Shown here one piece after another: positions 35,075 through 43,055 of a stretch of DNA of 62,680 bases (position 1 is its first letter; the number at the start of each line of letters is the position of its first letter). The stretch comes from an uncultured Muribaculaceae bacterium (lineage in GTDB: Bacteria; Bacteroidota; Bacteroidia; Bacteroidales; Muribaculaceae): positions 1 to 62,680 of the forward strand of contig CANQZG010000022.1 in NCBI GenBank assembly GCA_947628305.1, given 5' to 3'. The translations under genes and the position numbers were made by a program. The notes beneath the pieces are model-generated. The model was not told the origin of the DNA. It made no database searches and saw nothing but the letters and a program-made list of their open reading frames with translations.

Positions 35075-36907
35075 TCACGCCATTGACTGCATCTCGACAA
35101 GGCGTGTATAGAAGCCGTTGAGCGCAATCAACTCGTCATGGGTTCCGCGCTCGACAATTTCGCCCTCATGCAGGACACATATCATGTCGGCGTTGCGTAT
35201 AGTCGATAGGCGGTGGGCAATCACGAGGGTCGTACGGTCTTTCATCAGGCGTTCAAGCGCCTCCTGAACCAGTTTCTCACTCTCGCTGTCAAGAGCCGAT
35301 GTCGCCTCGTCAAGAATCAGTATGGGAGGATTCTTCAGAATTGCCCGCGCAATCGAAATGCGTTGACGCTGCCCACCCGACAGCTTGCAGCCACGGTCGC
35401 CGATATTTGTGTCATAACCCTCCTCGCTCGCCATTATAAAGTCATGGGCGTTGGCAATGCGCGCGGCAGCGACGACCTGTTCCATTGTCGCCTCCTTCAC
35501 CCCGAAGGTTATATTATTATAGAACGTGTCGTTGAACAATATCGCCTCCTGGTTGACATTTCCCATCAGGGAACGAAGGTCATGCACACGCATGTCACGC
35601 ACATCGACACCGTCAACCGTAATCGCCCCACGGTTCACGTCATAGAAACGCGGCAACATATCGGCCAAGGTAGATTTACCGCTACCGCTCTGCCCGACAA
35701 ACGCCACTGTCTGTCCCGGTTCGATTGAAAAACTGACATTTTTTAGCACCGGAACGGCCGGGTCATACCCGAATGTAACATCATCATATTTTATACGGCC
35801 GTGCAACGATTTAATATCATGTGGGTCACGAGGGTCGGTTATCGGATTACGGGCATTCAGTATCTTATCGACACGCTCCATTGACGCCAGGCCTTTCTGA
35901 ATCGAGTACATCGCCTTGGAAAGTTCCTTGGCCGGATTGATGATGCTGTAGAATATCACCATGTAATAAATGAATGTAGGCGCATCGATGCTCGATGTCC
36001 CGCTAAGAATCAACGTCCCGCCGAACCACAGGACAATGGCGATTGTCAATGTTCCCAAGAACTCGCTCATCGGATGGGCAAGCGACTGACGGCGCGCGAC
36101 CGTATTACTCAACTTGTAGAACCGCTGGTTCTCACGGTGAAAACGCTCCTTGACCTTTGTCTCGGCGTTGAACGCCTTAATAATGCGCAGACCGCCGAGA
36201 GTTTCCTCTATGTTGGACATCAGTACCCCCCACTGATTCTGTCCTTCAAGCGATTTACGTTTAAGTCGTTTGCCCACACGCCCCATAACCAATCCGGCGA
36301 TGGGCAATAACAGAAGCACAAAAAGCGTCAGCTGCCAACTTATTATTATCATCATAGTGAGGCACACAGCAATCATCACGGGGTTCTTGAACAACATGTC
36401 GAGCGATGCCATTATAGAGTTTTCGATTTCGGCGACATCACCGCTCATACGCGCCATCACATCACCCTTCCTTGCCGTTGTAAAGAACGAAATCGGCAAC
36501 ACCACAGCCTTGTCATACAAATAGTTGCGAATATCCCTCACTATTCCCGAACGCATCGGAATAACGAAATAGGAACTAAGATAGGTGGCCCCTGTCTTCA
36601 ACGCCGTCATCACCACAAGCAACGCGCCGAGCAGAGCCAATGTCGCACTCGGCCCGAATGCAGCGATTGCCTCCTGGGTGTAGTAATAGAAATTATTGAA
36701 AGCCACCTCCTTTAACGAGGCACTGCCCACAGGCATGTAGACGTAGGTCGCATCCTTGATTTTGAACAGCATCTCAAGAATCGGTATGATGACAGCAAAG
36801 GAGAACAGCGTCAACACAGCCGCAAGAATGTTGAACAGAATGTTCAGAAAAAGATATTTCTTGTATGGCGGGACAAAACGCCTCAATATTTTCCAGAAAT
36901 CGCCCAT
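35075..36907 (-). CDS. ABC exporter, fused membrane and ATPase domains (MsbA-like)
   Basis: About 610 residues. Six membrane helices (about 20-330) are followed by an ATPase domain with Walker A GQSGSGKSTLADML, Q-loop NQEAILFND, signature LSGGQRQRISIARA, Walker B ILILDEATSALD and H-loop VIAHRLSTI. A homodimeric half-transporter; lipid or drug export is the common role in this group, and MsbA-like lipid A flipping is possible but not shown. The frame extends 14 codons upstream; MGDFWKILRRFVPPYKKYL is the usual start. Convergent with apbE, 8 bp between stops. Confidence 0.9.
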   Translation of the reverse strand: MGDFWKILRRFVPPYKKYLFLNILFNILAAVLTLFSFAVIIPILEMLFKIKDATYVYMPVGSASLKEVAFNNFYYYTQEAIAAFGPSATLALLGALLVVMTALKTGATYLSSYFVIPMRSGIVRDIRNYLYDKAVVLPISFFTTARKGDVMARMSGDVAEIENSIMASLDMLFKNPVMIAVCLTMMIIISWQLTLFVLLLLPIAGLVMGRVGKRLKRKSLEGQNQWGVLMSNIEETLGGLRIIKAFNAETKVKERFHRENQRFYKLSNTVARRQSLAHPMSEFLGTLTIAIVLWFGGTLILSGTSSIDAPTFIYYMVIFYSIINPAKELSKAMYSIQKGLASMERVDKILNARNPITDPRDPHDIKSLHGRIKYDDVTFGYDPAVPVLKNVSFSIEPGQTVAFVGQSGSGKSTLADMLPRFYDVNRGAITVDGVDVRDMRVHDLRSLMGNVNQEAILFNDTFYNNITFGVKEATMEQVVAAARIANAHDFIMASEEGYDTNIGDRGCKLSGGQRQRISIARAILKNPPILILDEATSALDSESEKLVQEALERLMKDRTTLVIAHRLSTIRNADMICVLHEGEIVERGTHDELIALNGFYTRLVEMQSMA

Positions 36908-36954
36908 AAGCGCGCAGAAGATGTGATTATGAAATGCAAATTTACTCATAATCC

Positions 36955-37002
36955 GAGAGATTGTCTAAAATTTTATTGAGAAAACTTTGAACAGACTCTA
37001 AC
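36955..37002. repeat. Short inverted-repeat unit with the TTAGAG..TGTT-type ends
   Basis: About 48 bp: GAGATTGTCTAAAATTTT on the left and, read inverted from 37002, TTAGAGTCTGTTCAAAGTTTT on the right. This resembles two ends of the larger MITE-like elements without the interior. It lies in the divergent gap between the ABC exporter and the glucosaminidase and overlaps the likely -33 region of the latter. Confidence 0.45.
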
Positions 37003-37011
37003 TAAAATACC

Positions 37012-37019
37012 TAATTTTG
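37012..37019 (+). promoter_or_regulatory. -7 box TAATTTTG touching the glucosaminidase start
   Basis: TAATTTTG ends 3 bp before the first ATG (37022), so the transcript would be leaderless or begin within the gene. A TTG lies about 22 bp upstream. Confidence 0.5.
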
Positions 37020-37021
37020 CC

Positions 37022-37657
37022 ATGCAAAACATGAAAAGACTATCGATTACATCCTTAATGGCCACAATCGCCATGGCAATATCAGCCTCCACCCCGATAA
37101 CGGGCGAGTCGGTCGTGCCAATAGAGGATTTGTGTCAGTATGTCTCAAAACGCAATCCGTCATTTGATTGCGAGATTGCACAGGCATTCGACTCCGTGGG
37201 ACGCATATACGGCCTACGCGGTGACATCGCGCTGTGTCAGGCCATAGTCGAGACCGGATGGTTCAGATACGGTGACGGGACGGCCGTCACGCCCGACCAA
37301 CACAATTACTGTGGTCTCGGCGTGACAGCCAATGGGAACAGAGGATGCTCATTTGATAACATTGCCGACGGTGTTACGGCAATGATGCAACATTTATATG
37401 CCTACGCCACCGACACCCCTTTACCTGAAGGAGAACGACCGCTCGACCCCCGTTTCAACCTTGTGACCCGTGGATGCGCTTCGTCATGGGAAGACCTTTC
37501 AGGACGCTGGGCGCCCAACCCCGCCTACGCCGATATAATCCTTGACATATACCGGCGTCTGCTCAAAGAATCGGGTATCGAGATACCCGAAGAAAAGACA
37601 CTAAAGGAAGATGTCTCATCCGATGACGGTATCGATGACAACCCTTATTTCTATTGA
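37022..37657 (+). CDS. Secreted glucosaminidase-family peptidoglycan hydrolase (GH73-like)
   Basis: 211 residues. Signal peptide (MKRLSITSLMATIAMAISA after three leading codons), then a glucosaminidase domain (about 45-190). The likely catalytic Glu is in ALCQAIVETGWFRYGDGTAV, and the domain-typical NYCGLGVTANGNRG and FDNIADGVTAMMQHLYAYA follow, with RWAPNPAYADIILDIYRRL near the end. It would cut the glycan strands of peptidoglycan in the periplasm. An acidic tail rich in Asp and Glu ends the protein. The first ATG would be leaderless; Met4 (37031) is the alternative. Confidence 0.86.
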   Translation: MQNMKRLSITSLMATIAMAISASTPITGESVVPIEDLCQYVSKRNPSFDCEIAQAFDSVGRIYGLRGDIALCQAIVETGWFRYGDGTAVTPDQHNYCGLGVTANGNRGCSFDNIADGVTAMMQHLYAYATDTPLPEGERPLDPRFNLVTRGCASSWEDLSGRWAPNPAYADIILDIYRRLLKESGIEIPEEKTLKEDVSSDDGIDDNPYFY

Positions 37658-37661
37658 CAGG

Positions 37662-38633
37662 TCATTTCACCCGCTCGTAAACGTACAGTTCATGTACCTC
37701 GCCGGTGTACCCTTCATCGGCAAGAGGCCCCTGACTCATTCCAAGCACAATGCGCGTGCCACGGTTATTCAGTACAACAAGGTCATCATTGACCGGGTCT
37801 ATCGACAGACCCTCGATTTCACCTGCACGCTTGAAATCATGCATCGTGCGCAACAGCCTGACCTCTCCACGCATCGCGCCCGCGGCAACCGGCCCGCGCC
37901 GCATTACAGGACGGCCTTCAGCGTCAAGCCTGACACTGAACGGGGTCTCCTTTACAACCTCCTCTCCGTCAACAAGACCTGTATAGGGTACATTTGAAAT
38001 ATCCGCAATATAAAGATTATCGGGAAGATTATATTCAGCCTCCCCGTCATCGGCCGAGAAAAGGATTTTGCCGTCAGCGATGAATATGCCCTGACACCAG
38101 TAAGGCGTTGGTGCGCACTGCATCTTTGTGTGATAACGCCCCGTCGCAAGGTCATAACAATAGGCATAACGGCTGTCAACCCAGTCAGACATCCACACCA
38201 TGTTACGGTCACGGTCAACAGCTATGCCCGACACCTCCACCTGCCCCGATTCAGGCGACCAAGGAAGGTCTCGCTTCCATTCAAGGGTATTGGCATCATA
38301 AATCGAGACCGCGATGTTATACCCGCGACCGTATTCGAACTTTTCAATACCGCAGTATATCTCACCGTTCCACACATCGATGTCACCAAAATGATTGGCA
38401 ACCTCGGGATGACGGAACGGCGTATCATTCTTAGAAATCAGATGCCCCTCCTTGTCGTACTTGTAAAGTGCCTTTGTATCCGACACATAATAACAGGAAC
38501 TGTCAATCGCTATGCCTTGACGACCTTCCACCGGGATTATCTTCTTAAGACGGTATTCCGTGCCGACATGCTGTGCCGAAACCATGGTGGCAGTCAGCAC
38601 CATTGCCGCGAACAGATATAAATTCTTCATCAT
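37662..38633 (-). CDS. Secreted beta-propeller protein, unknown function
   Basis: About 323 residues. Signal peptide (MKNLYLFAAMVLTATMVSA), then repeated beta-propeller blades with GIAIDSSCYYVSDTKALYKYD, HFGDIDVWNGEIYCG, GIAVDRDRNMVWMSDW, IEGLSIDPVNDDLVVLNNRGTR. The strand pattern resembles NHL/SMP-30-like or esterase-like phytase propellers. A substrate-binding or lactonase-like role is possible but no catalytic set is obvious. The frame extends 11 codons upstream through the promoter; the ATG pair at 38630-38633 lies 5 bp after a good -7 box. Confidence 0.78.
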   Translation of the reverse strand: MMKNLYLFAAMVLTATMVSAQHVGTEYRLKKIIPVEGRQGIAIDSSCYYVSDTKALYKYDKEGHLISKNDTPFRHPEVANHFGDIDVWNGEIYCGIEKFEYGRGYNIAVSIYDANTLEWKRDLPWSPESGQVEVSGIAVDRDRNMVWMSDWVDSRYAYCYDLATGRYHTKMQCAPTPYWCQGIFIADGKILFSADDGEAEYNLPDNLYIADISNVPYTGLVDGEEVVKETPFSVRLDAEGRPVMRRGPVAAGAMRGEVRLLRTMHDFKRAGEIEGLSIDPVNDDLVVLNNRGTRIVLGMSQGPLADEGYTGEVHELYVYERVK

Positions 38634-38637
38634 GACA

Positions 38638-38666
38638 CAAAGATACGCAATATTTATCGGAAGCAA
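38638..38666 (-). promoter_or_regulatory. Promoter of the beta-propeller gene (TTG-N18-TATCTTTG), leaderless arrangement
   Basis: On the minus strand TTG at 38664-38666 and TATCTTTG at 38638-38645 are 18 bp apart. The ATG at 38633 is only 4 bp beyond the box. Confidence 0.5.
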
Positions 38667-38678
38667 TGAAAATAAATG

Positions 38679-38686
38679 TATCTTTG
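38679..38686 (+). promoter_or_regulatory. -7 box TATCTTTG of the marC-family gene
   Basis: TATCTTTG, 21 bp before the ATG at 38708, divergent from the propeller promoter. No TTG at the usual distance. Confidence 0.5.
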
Positions 38687-38707
38687 CAACAGCTAATTAT
38701 ATTTGCT

Positions 38708-39358
38708 ATGGACAGTCTTCTTCCCTTTGCATTCATCTGCCTCACATCGTTTTTCACACTCACCAACCCGTTAGGCACTATGCCGGTGTTCCTTTCCATG
38801 ACCAAAGGTCTTGACGATGAACAGCGAAGCCGCATAGTGAAACGTGCGACATTCATCTCATTCATCATCCTGATATGTTTCACCGTATGCGGTCAGGTGT
38901 TGTTCTCCCTTTTCGGCATATCGGCCAACGGATTCCGCATCGCCGCGGGATTCATCATATTCAAGATTGGGTTTGACATGCTGCAAGCCAAATACTCCAA
39001 CACCAAACTAAGCGATGAAGAAGTGAAAGTCTATGCCAATGATATATCAATCACGCCGTTATCAATCCCGATGCTTTGCGGCCCCGGAGCAATCGCCAAC
39101 GGCATAATGTTGATGGGAGATGCCGACTCATGGCCGATGAAAGCGACACTATTCGGCAGTATCGCGTTGATATATCTGTTGACCTATCTCATCCTGCGAG
39201 CCTCCACACGCATCGTCCCCTGGCTTGGCGAGACCGGCAACAACGTGATGATGCGTCTGATGGGATTGATTCTAATGGTGATTGCCGTGGAATGTTTCGT
39301 CGGAGGTCTGAAACCTATACTCATAGACATAATAAAAGCCGGGAACAACCTGATATAA
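38708..39358 (+). CDS. MarC-family integral membrane protein
   Basis: 216 residues, six predicted membrane helices. The N-terminal LTSFFTLTNPLGTMPVFLSMT is the family signature, and the internal repeat shows in SITPLSIPMLCGPGAIANGIM. The role of MarC (UPF0056) is unsettled; the old link to multiple antibiotic resistance is not supported. The frame extends 14 codons upstream into the promoter; MDSLLPFAFI is the normal start. Its last codons form part of a terminator for the convergent mannan operon. Confidence 0.92.
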   Translation: MDSLLPFAFICLTSFFTLTNPLGTMPVFLSMTKGLDDEQRSRIVKRATFISFIILICFTVCGQVLFSLFGISANGFRIAAGFIIFKIGFDMLQAKYSNTKLSDEEVKVYANDISITPLSIPMLCGPGAIANGIMLMGDADSWPMKATLFGSIALIYLLTYLILRASTRIVPWLGETGNNVMMRLMGLILMVIAVECFVGGLKPILIDIIKAGNNLI

Positions 39359-39372
39359 AGGTCATCCCCGGC
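39331..39372 (-). terminator. Terminator at the end of the mannan operon, overlapping the end of the marC-family gene
   Basis: On the minus strand GCCGGG and CCCGGC pair at the base of an imperfect stem with ACCT/AGGT at the top (39338-39372), followed by TTTTATT. It begins about 19 bp after the stop at 39391. Confidence 0.6.
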
Positions 39373-39390
39373 AAGATGATTAGAGTATGT

Positions 39391-40299
39391 TTAGCGGACA
39401 ATCGTCTTTTTCCCTCCTACAATGTAGAATCCGGGGGCAAGACCGACTGTCGCCTCGTCAACCGGGACATTCTTGCGCACCACCGAGCCTGTTATTGTAT
39501 AGACATCGACATTACCGGGGGTGTTGTCACCAATGACGGTCTCTATCGCCGAACTACCGGCTTTTTTCAGGTCGACCTGTGAAACGGTGATTGACGCGCC
39601 TTTGACAGCAAGGCCTTTGTTATTCTGTGATAGCAAATTGGCAAAATCATCCTTAACCACAAATTCAGCCCCTGTCTCATCATACACCCATTGCGGATAA
39701 TAGTCGGTCAGTTTGTTCTCGCTGTTGACATAGTTTACCATCACCGCTGTCTTGTCAGCGTCTTTGGTGTAGGTCACCCTGAAAGTGTCACCCTCTTTTA
39801 CAAGCGCACCCAAGGCAGGGCATAGACGGATGATTGTACCGCCCCATCCAGAAGTATAGCTCTGTTTGCCAATCCATATCGCGTTGGCGAAATCGCCTGT
39901 GAACGCACCTTTTTCAAGTTCAACCTTTGTTATTGTAAGAGGTTTGGCCGCATCGATTCTGAATCCACCATCTTTTATGAGATTAAGCTGGAAATTAGTC
40001 AGCACCTCGGTTGACTTGCCTCCACTGATTGCAGTCGAATGATAAATCTGCTTTTTTGCGAAGTCTTTAAGATAAAGCTCATTCCACACATCACACGTAG
40101 TGTAGATATTGATGCGGTCGCCCGCCTTGGCGTCAGCAAATTTTTCAGGGGCGATAACAAGGCCGGTGGAATAGGCCGCAGCTACAGTTCCATCACCTTC
40201 AAGGGCTGTTTCGCCGGTTTGCCACAATGTCACTGTCTCGGCAGAGGCACACAAAGTCCCCGCCAACGCGATAACCGCGCTGAGTAAAAGTTTTTTCAT
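39391..40299 (-). CDS. Secreted protein of unknown function, last gene of the mannan locus
   Basis: 302 residues. Signal peptide (MKKLLLSAVIALAGTLCASA), then two beta-rich halves (about 22-115 and 118-240) with related strands: GDRINIYTTCDVWNELYLKD and GDTFRVTYTKDADKTAVMVNY. It ends in VYTITGSVVRKNVPV..LAPGFYIVGGKKTIVR, a typical Bacteroidales C-terminal tail. It follows the GH26 gene by 27 bp with no promoter between, so it is cotranscribed. The twin jelly-roll-like halves would suit a carbohydrate-binding accessory protein; that is inference. Its TAA stop is part of the repeat-end motif at 39380-39393. Confidence 0.75.
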   Translation of the reverse strand: MKKLLLSAVIALAGTLCASAETVTLWQTGETALEGDGTVAAAYSTGLVIAPEKFADAKAGDRINIYTTCDVWNELYLKDFAKKQIYHSTAISGGKSTEVLTNFQLNLIKDGGFRIDAAKPLTITKVELEKGAFTGDFANAIWIGKQSYTSGWGGTIIRLCPALGALVKEGDTFRVTYTKDADKTAVMVNYVNSENKLTDYYPQWVYDETGAEFVVKDDFANLLSQNNKGLAVKGASITVSQVDLKKAGSSAIETVIGDNTPGNVDVYTITGSVVRKNVPVDEATVGLAPGFYIVGGKKTIVR

Positions 40300-40326
40300 G
40301 TTAAATTTATTTTTTGGTTTATGTAG

Positions 40327-41514
40327 TTATTGTACGGTCACGCCCTCGGCCATGGTGTACATGTCGGGGAGGTCGGCACTGAAGAATGTGATTTCGCTTT
40401 TGTAGAACTTCTTGAAATCGGCTTCGGACGGATGGCCTTTATACACCGAGAAATAGTGTTTGTCATTCTCATTGGCCCCCACAAACTTGTTGCGCCATGT
40501 AACAATCATCGACAGATTGCGCCCAGTGGCCGGAATCAGAATCTGCTTTGTCCAGTAATCGGCTGCGGTGAATCCCTCGACACCGGTCTCTGTCACCCCA
40601 CAGGGTTTCAGCTTGGACTTGGACAGACGAGAGATTGTCTTGATGTTGGCGGCGAACACTGTAGGACTCAACCCCTGGTAACAGTCCATGCCGATAAAGT
40701 CGACATAGTCGTCACCGGGCCAACGGAAAAGGAAATCCTCCTCGGTCTTCTCATTATCCATCTGCGGAGCGATTGCATAGATTAGCTGATGCACACCGCG
40801 TGTGTCTCGTAGATAATTGACCGTGTACTTCCACAATGCGATGTATTCCTCCTCGGTTGTGCACGAACGTCCCCACCATGACCATGTCTGGGTGTGCTCG
40901 TGGAACGGTCGGAATATTATGGGCACAGGGCGTCCGGCATCATCCTTGAGTCCGAGTACAAAATCGGCCATACGGTCAAGCCATGTATTGAACTTGGTGT
41001 TGACCGCACTACCTTGTTTAAGGATTTCAGCGGCGACACGGTTGCTTGAATTGTCCCAGGAATCACCTCCTGTCAACGGGTTACCTATATGGGCGCATGC
41101 GATAATCACCTCACCGCGCTTACGAGCCTCAAGGATACAGCGACGACGGATGGCTGTTGACTCCGTATCGGTGTGGCGTTCATCCATCAACTCGCCGAAA
41201 TCAAGACTGTATACGGCGGGATAGTCACCGCAAACGTCCTTGGTGTCGGACCGTCCCGGCTCGTTATACCATTTGCGACCGTACATCAGGTCATCATGAT
41301 GACCGAACATAAACCCGCGCTGACCGATTTTCCAAAGATTGGAATAAAGGGCCTTAGTCTCGGCGGTCGCCTGCTTGTCGACAATCGAAAGCGTCACAGG
41401 AGTGGGGTCATCCCCCTTGCCGGGGACATCGGGAGTGTCATTGTCGGAAGAACATGCCGTCATTCCGGCTGAAACCATCGCAAATGCAATGACTAAGTAT
41501 CTATAATATTTCAT
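40327..41514 (-). CDS. GH26 endo-beta-mannanase, lipoprotein
   Basis: About 395 residues. Lipoprotein signal with lipobox MTAC. GH26 signatures are GFMFGHHDDLMYG (about residue 70), CAHIGNP, the acid/base Glu in PIIFRPFHEHTQTWSWWG (about 200) and the nucleophile Glu in CGVTETGVEG (about 300). Cuts beta-1,4-mannan, glucomannan or galactomannan; some family members release mannobiose from chain ends. The lipid anchor suggests the cell surface or periplasm. The start at 41514 gives a clean signal; the frame extends seven codons upstream. It lies 53 bp after the second GH-A-like gene in the operon. Confidence 0.92.
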   Translation of the reverse strand: MKYYRYLVIAFAMVSAGMTACSSDNDTPDVPGKGDDPTPVTLSIVDKQATAETKALYSNLWKIGQRGFMFGHHDDLMYGRKWYNEPGRSDTKDVCGDYPAVYSLDFGELMDERHTDTESTAIRRRCILEARKRGEVIIACAHIGNPLTGGDSWDNSSNRVAAEILKQGSAVNTKFNTWLDRMADFVLGLKDDAGRPVPIIFRPFHEHTQTWSWWGRSCTTEEEYIALWKYTVNYLRDTRGVHQLIYAIAPQMDNEKTEEDFLFRWPGDDYVDFIGMDCYQGLSPTVFAANIKTISRLSKSKLKPCGVTETGVEGFTAADYWTKQILIPATGRNLSMIVTWRNKFVGANENDKHYFSVYKGHPSEADFKKFYKSEITFFSADLPDMYTMAEGVTVQ

Positions 41515-41567
41515 ATCAATTAAGTAACAGTTCAAAATTAAACGATATTATTATCTCTAAGTAACTC

Positions 41568-43055
41568 TCATACTTTATCTTTCAGTTCTGTAATAAGAGT
41601 CATTGACTGTGGTGCGAGTGACAGTGAGACCTTGTCACCATCAGCCTTATCATCGGCGGGGGCTGGATAACCATTGGCATCGGTATTCAGATTACCCTCC
41701 TCATACCGGAATATATCGGCGTCTTTAACGGATTGTGGCAATTTAACAGTCACATCACGCTGGCTGTCATTCAGGTTTATCACGGCAAATGTCAGCTTGC
41801 CATCCTTACGGGCCGCGACTGTAAATATTCCGTCATTCCCGTCGCCAACTGATGTCTTGAGTATGTCGCATCCAGCGGGGAAGTACCGGCACACAAGCGA
41901 CCAGGTATAGAACCATGGGCGGATTTCCTCCTGTGACGCGTCATTGAACACCTCGTCGCCGAGAATGTTCCACATTCCCCACAGCTTGATATCCTGCGGC
42001 TTGCCCGAATCACCCTGCGAATGCATGGCGTCATCGAGCATCCAGGCGGCCACGCCCGAGAAACCGTTATTCATGACCTCGATTGCCAGCAACGGCATGT
42101 CGATACCGTAAAAATAGTCATAGACAAGCATGTTACAGTCGCTCCCGCGTGTAAAGGGATGCCCCTCGACACGACGGTTATACTCGGCCATAAGCAGAGA
42201 GTCGGCCTCGCGCCAGTACTTGTAGCCGGCCTCGCCGAGCACGATTTTCTTGTCAGCCGGAATCAGCTCACGGTAAGACGCCAACAACGGCCCGTACTCA
42301 CCCGAACGCACCTGCGCCTGTCCCGGATAGGAATGTATGTCATATAGCCCTATTATAGAATCAGCCTTCAACACCGTCTGTTCAAGCCAACCGTCAGTCC
42401 CGAACTTCGAATTCCTGTTACGATAGTCGGCGACAGCGTCAGGACCGGCCAGAGACACTTTATCAAGAAGCCCCGGGTATTCAGCCATTTTGGCATGAAA
42501 ACGCTTAGCCATCGAAAGCCAGAGGTCGAAATCGCCGTTAGTCGAGGCCCAGTTGCCGTCAGGTTCATTGAAAATAACGAAATGTTTTATACAGGAGAAC
42601 CCTTTTTCATTGACAAGACGGTTCAGATAATCGACCGACATGTCAATCCACTGTTGGCTCTCTTTCATCTCCCAATGGGGAGGGTTGTATTCGCCGTATA
42701 CCACCATTATACCCCTGTCGGTGCAATATTTCAACAACCGTTCAAGCGAGACGGAATTGCGGTCAGGCTCATACTTACCGTTCTCCGCGTTGTAATAGCG
42801 GAACGGACTGTTTATCATGCAACGGACATACCCCGGACGCATGTAATCGAGACGGGAGAACAGTTTATCCCAGTCGGCGTCAGAGACAGGCGCACCCCAG
42901 GATTCGGCCTCGTCATACGGGTCCCATTCGACACCGTTGCCTATGTAACCTGCATTGATTACCTCATCGGTCACCTCGACTGTGATAGTGTCGGATGTAC
43001 CGGTGCATGAGGCAAGCACAGGCAATATCAATGCAGCAAATTTCTTTAGAATCAT
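41568..43055 (-). CDS. Clan GH-A-like glycoside hydrolase, lipoprotein, downstream member of a tandem pair
   Basis: 495 residues. Lipobox LASC. A TIM-barrel hydrolase: GYIGNGVEWDPY (about 36-47) and a RLDYMRPGYVRCMINS strand, acid/base Glu in FVIFNEPDGNW (about 163) and nucleophile Glu in KIVLGEAGYKYW (about 275), then a C-terminal beta domain (about 400-490, LTFAVINLNDSQRDVTVKLP) as in GH30, GH39 or GH51. I cannot assign the family. It is clearly homologous to the next gene upstream, and the two overlap by one base (TAATG). Its position in a mannan locus suggests a mannanase or mannosidase, or removal of a decoration. Confidence 0.8.
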   Translation of the reverse strand: MILKKFAALILPVLASCTGTSDTITVEVTDEVINAGYIGNGVEWDPYDEAESWGAPVSDADWDKLFSRLDYMRPGYVRCMINSPFRYYNAENGKYEPDRNSVSLERLLKYCTDRGIMVVYGEYNPPHWEMKESQQWIDMSVDYLNRLVNEKGFSCIKHFVIFNEPDGNWASTNGDFDLWLSMAKRFHAKMAEYPGLLDKVSLAGPDAVADYRNRNSKFGTDGWLEQTVLKADSIIGLYDIHSYPGQAQVRSGEYGPLLASYRELIPADKKIVLGEAGYKYWREADSLLMAEYNRRVEGHPFTRGSDCNMLVYDYFYGIDMPLLAIEVMNNGFSGVAAWMLDDAMHSQGDSGKPQDIKLWGMWNILGDEVFNDASQEEIRPWFYTWSLVCRYFPAGCDILKTSVGDGNDGIFTVAARKDGKLTFAVINLNDSQRDVTVKLPQSVKDADIFRYEEGNLNTDANGYPAPADDKADGDKVSLSLAPQSMTLITELKDKV

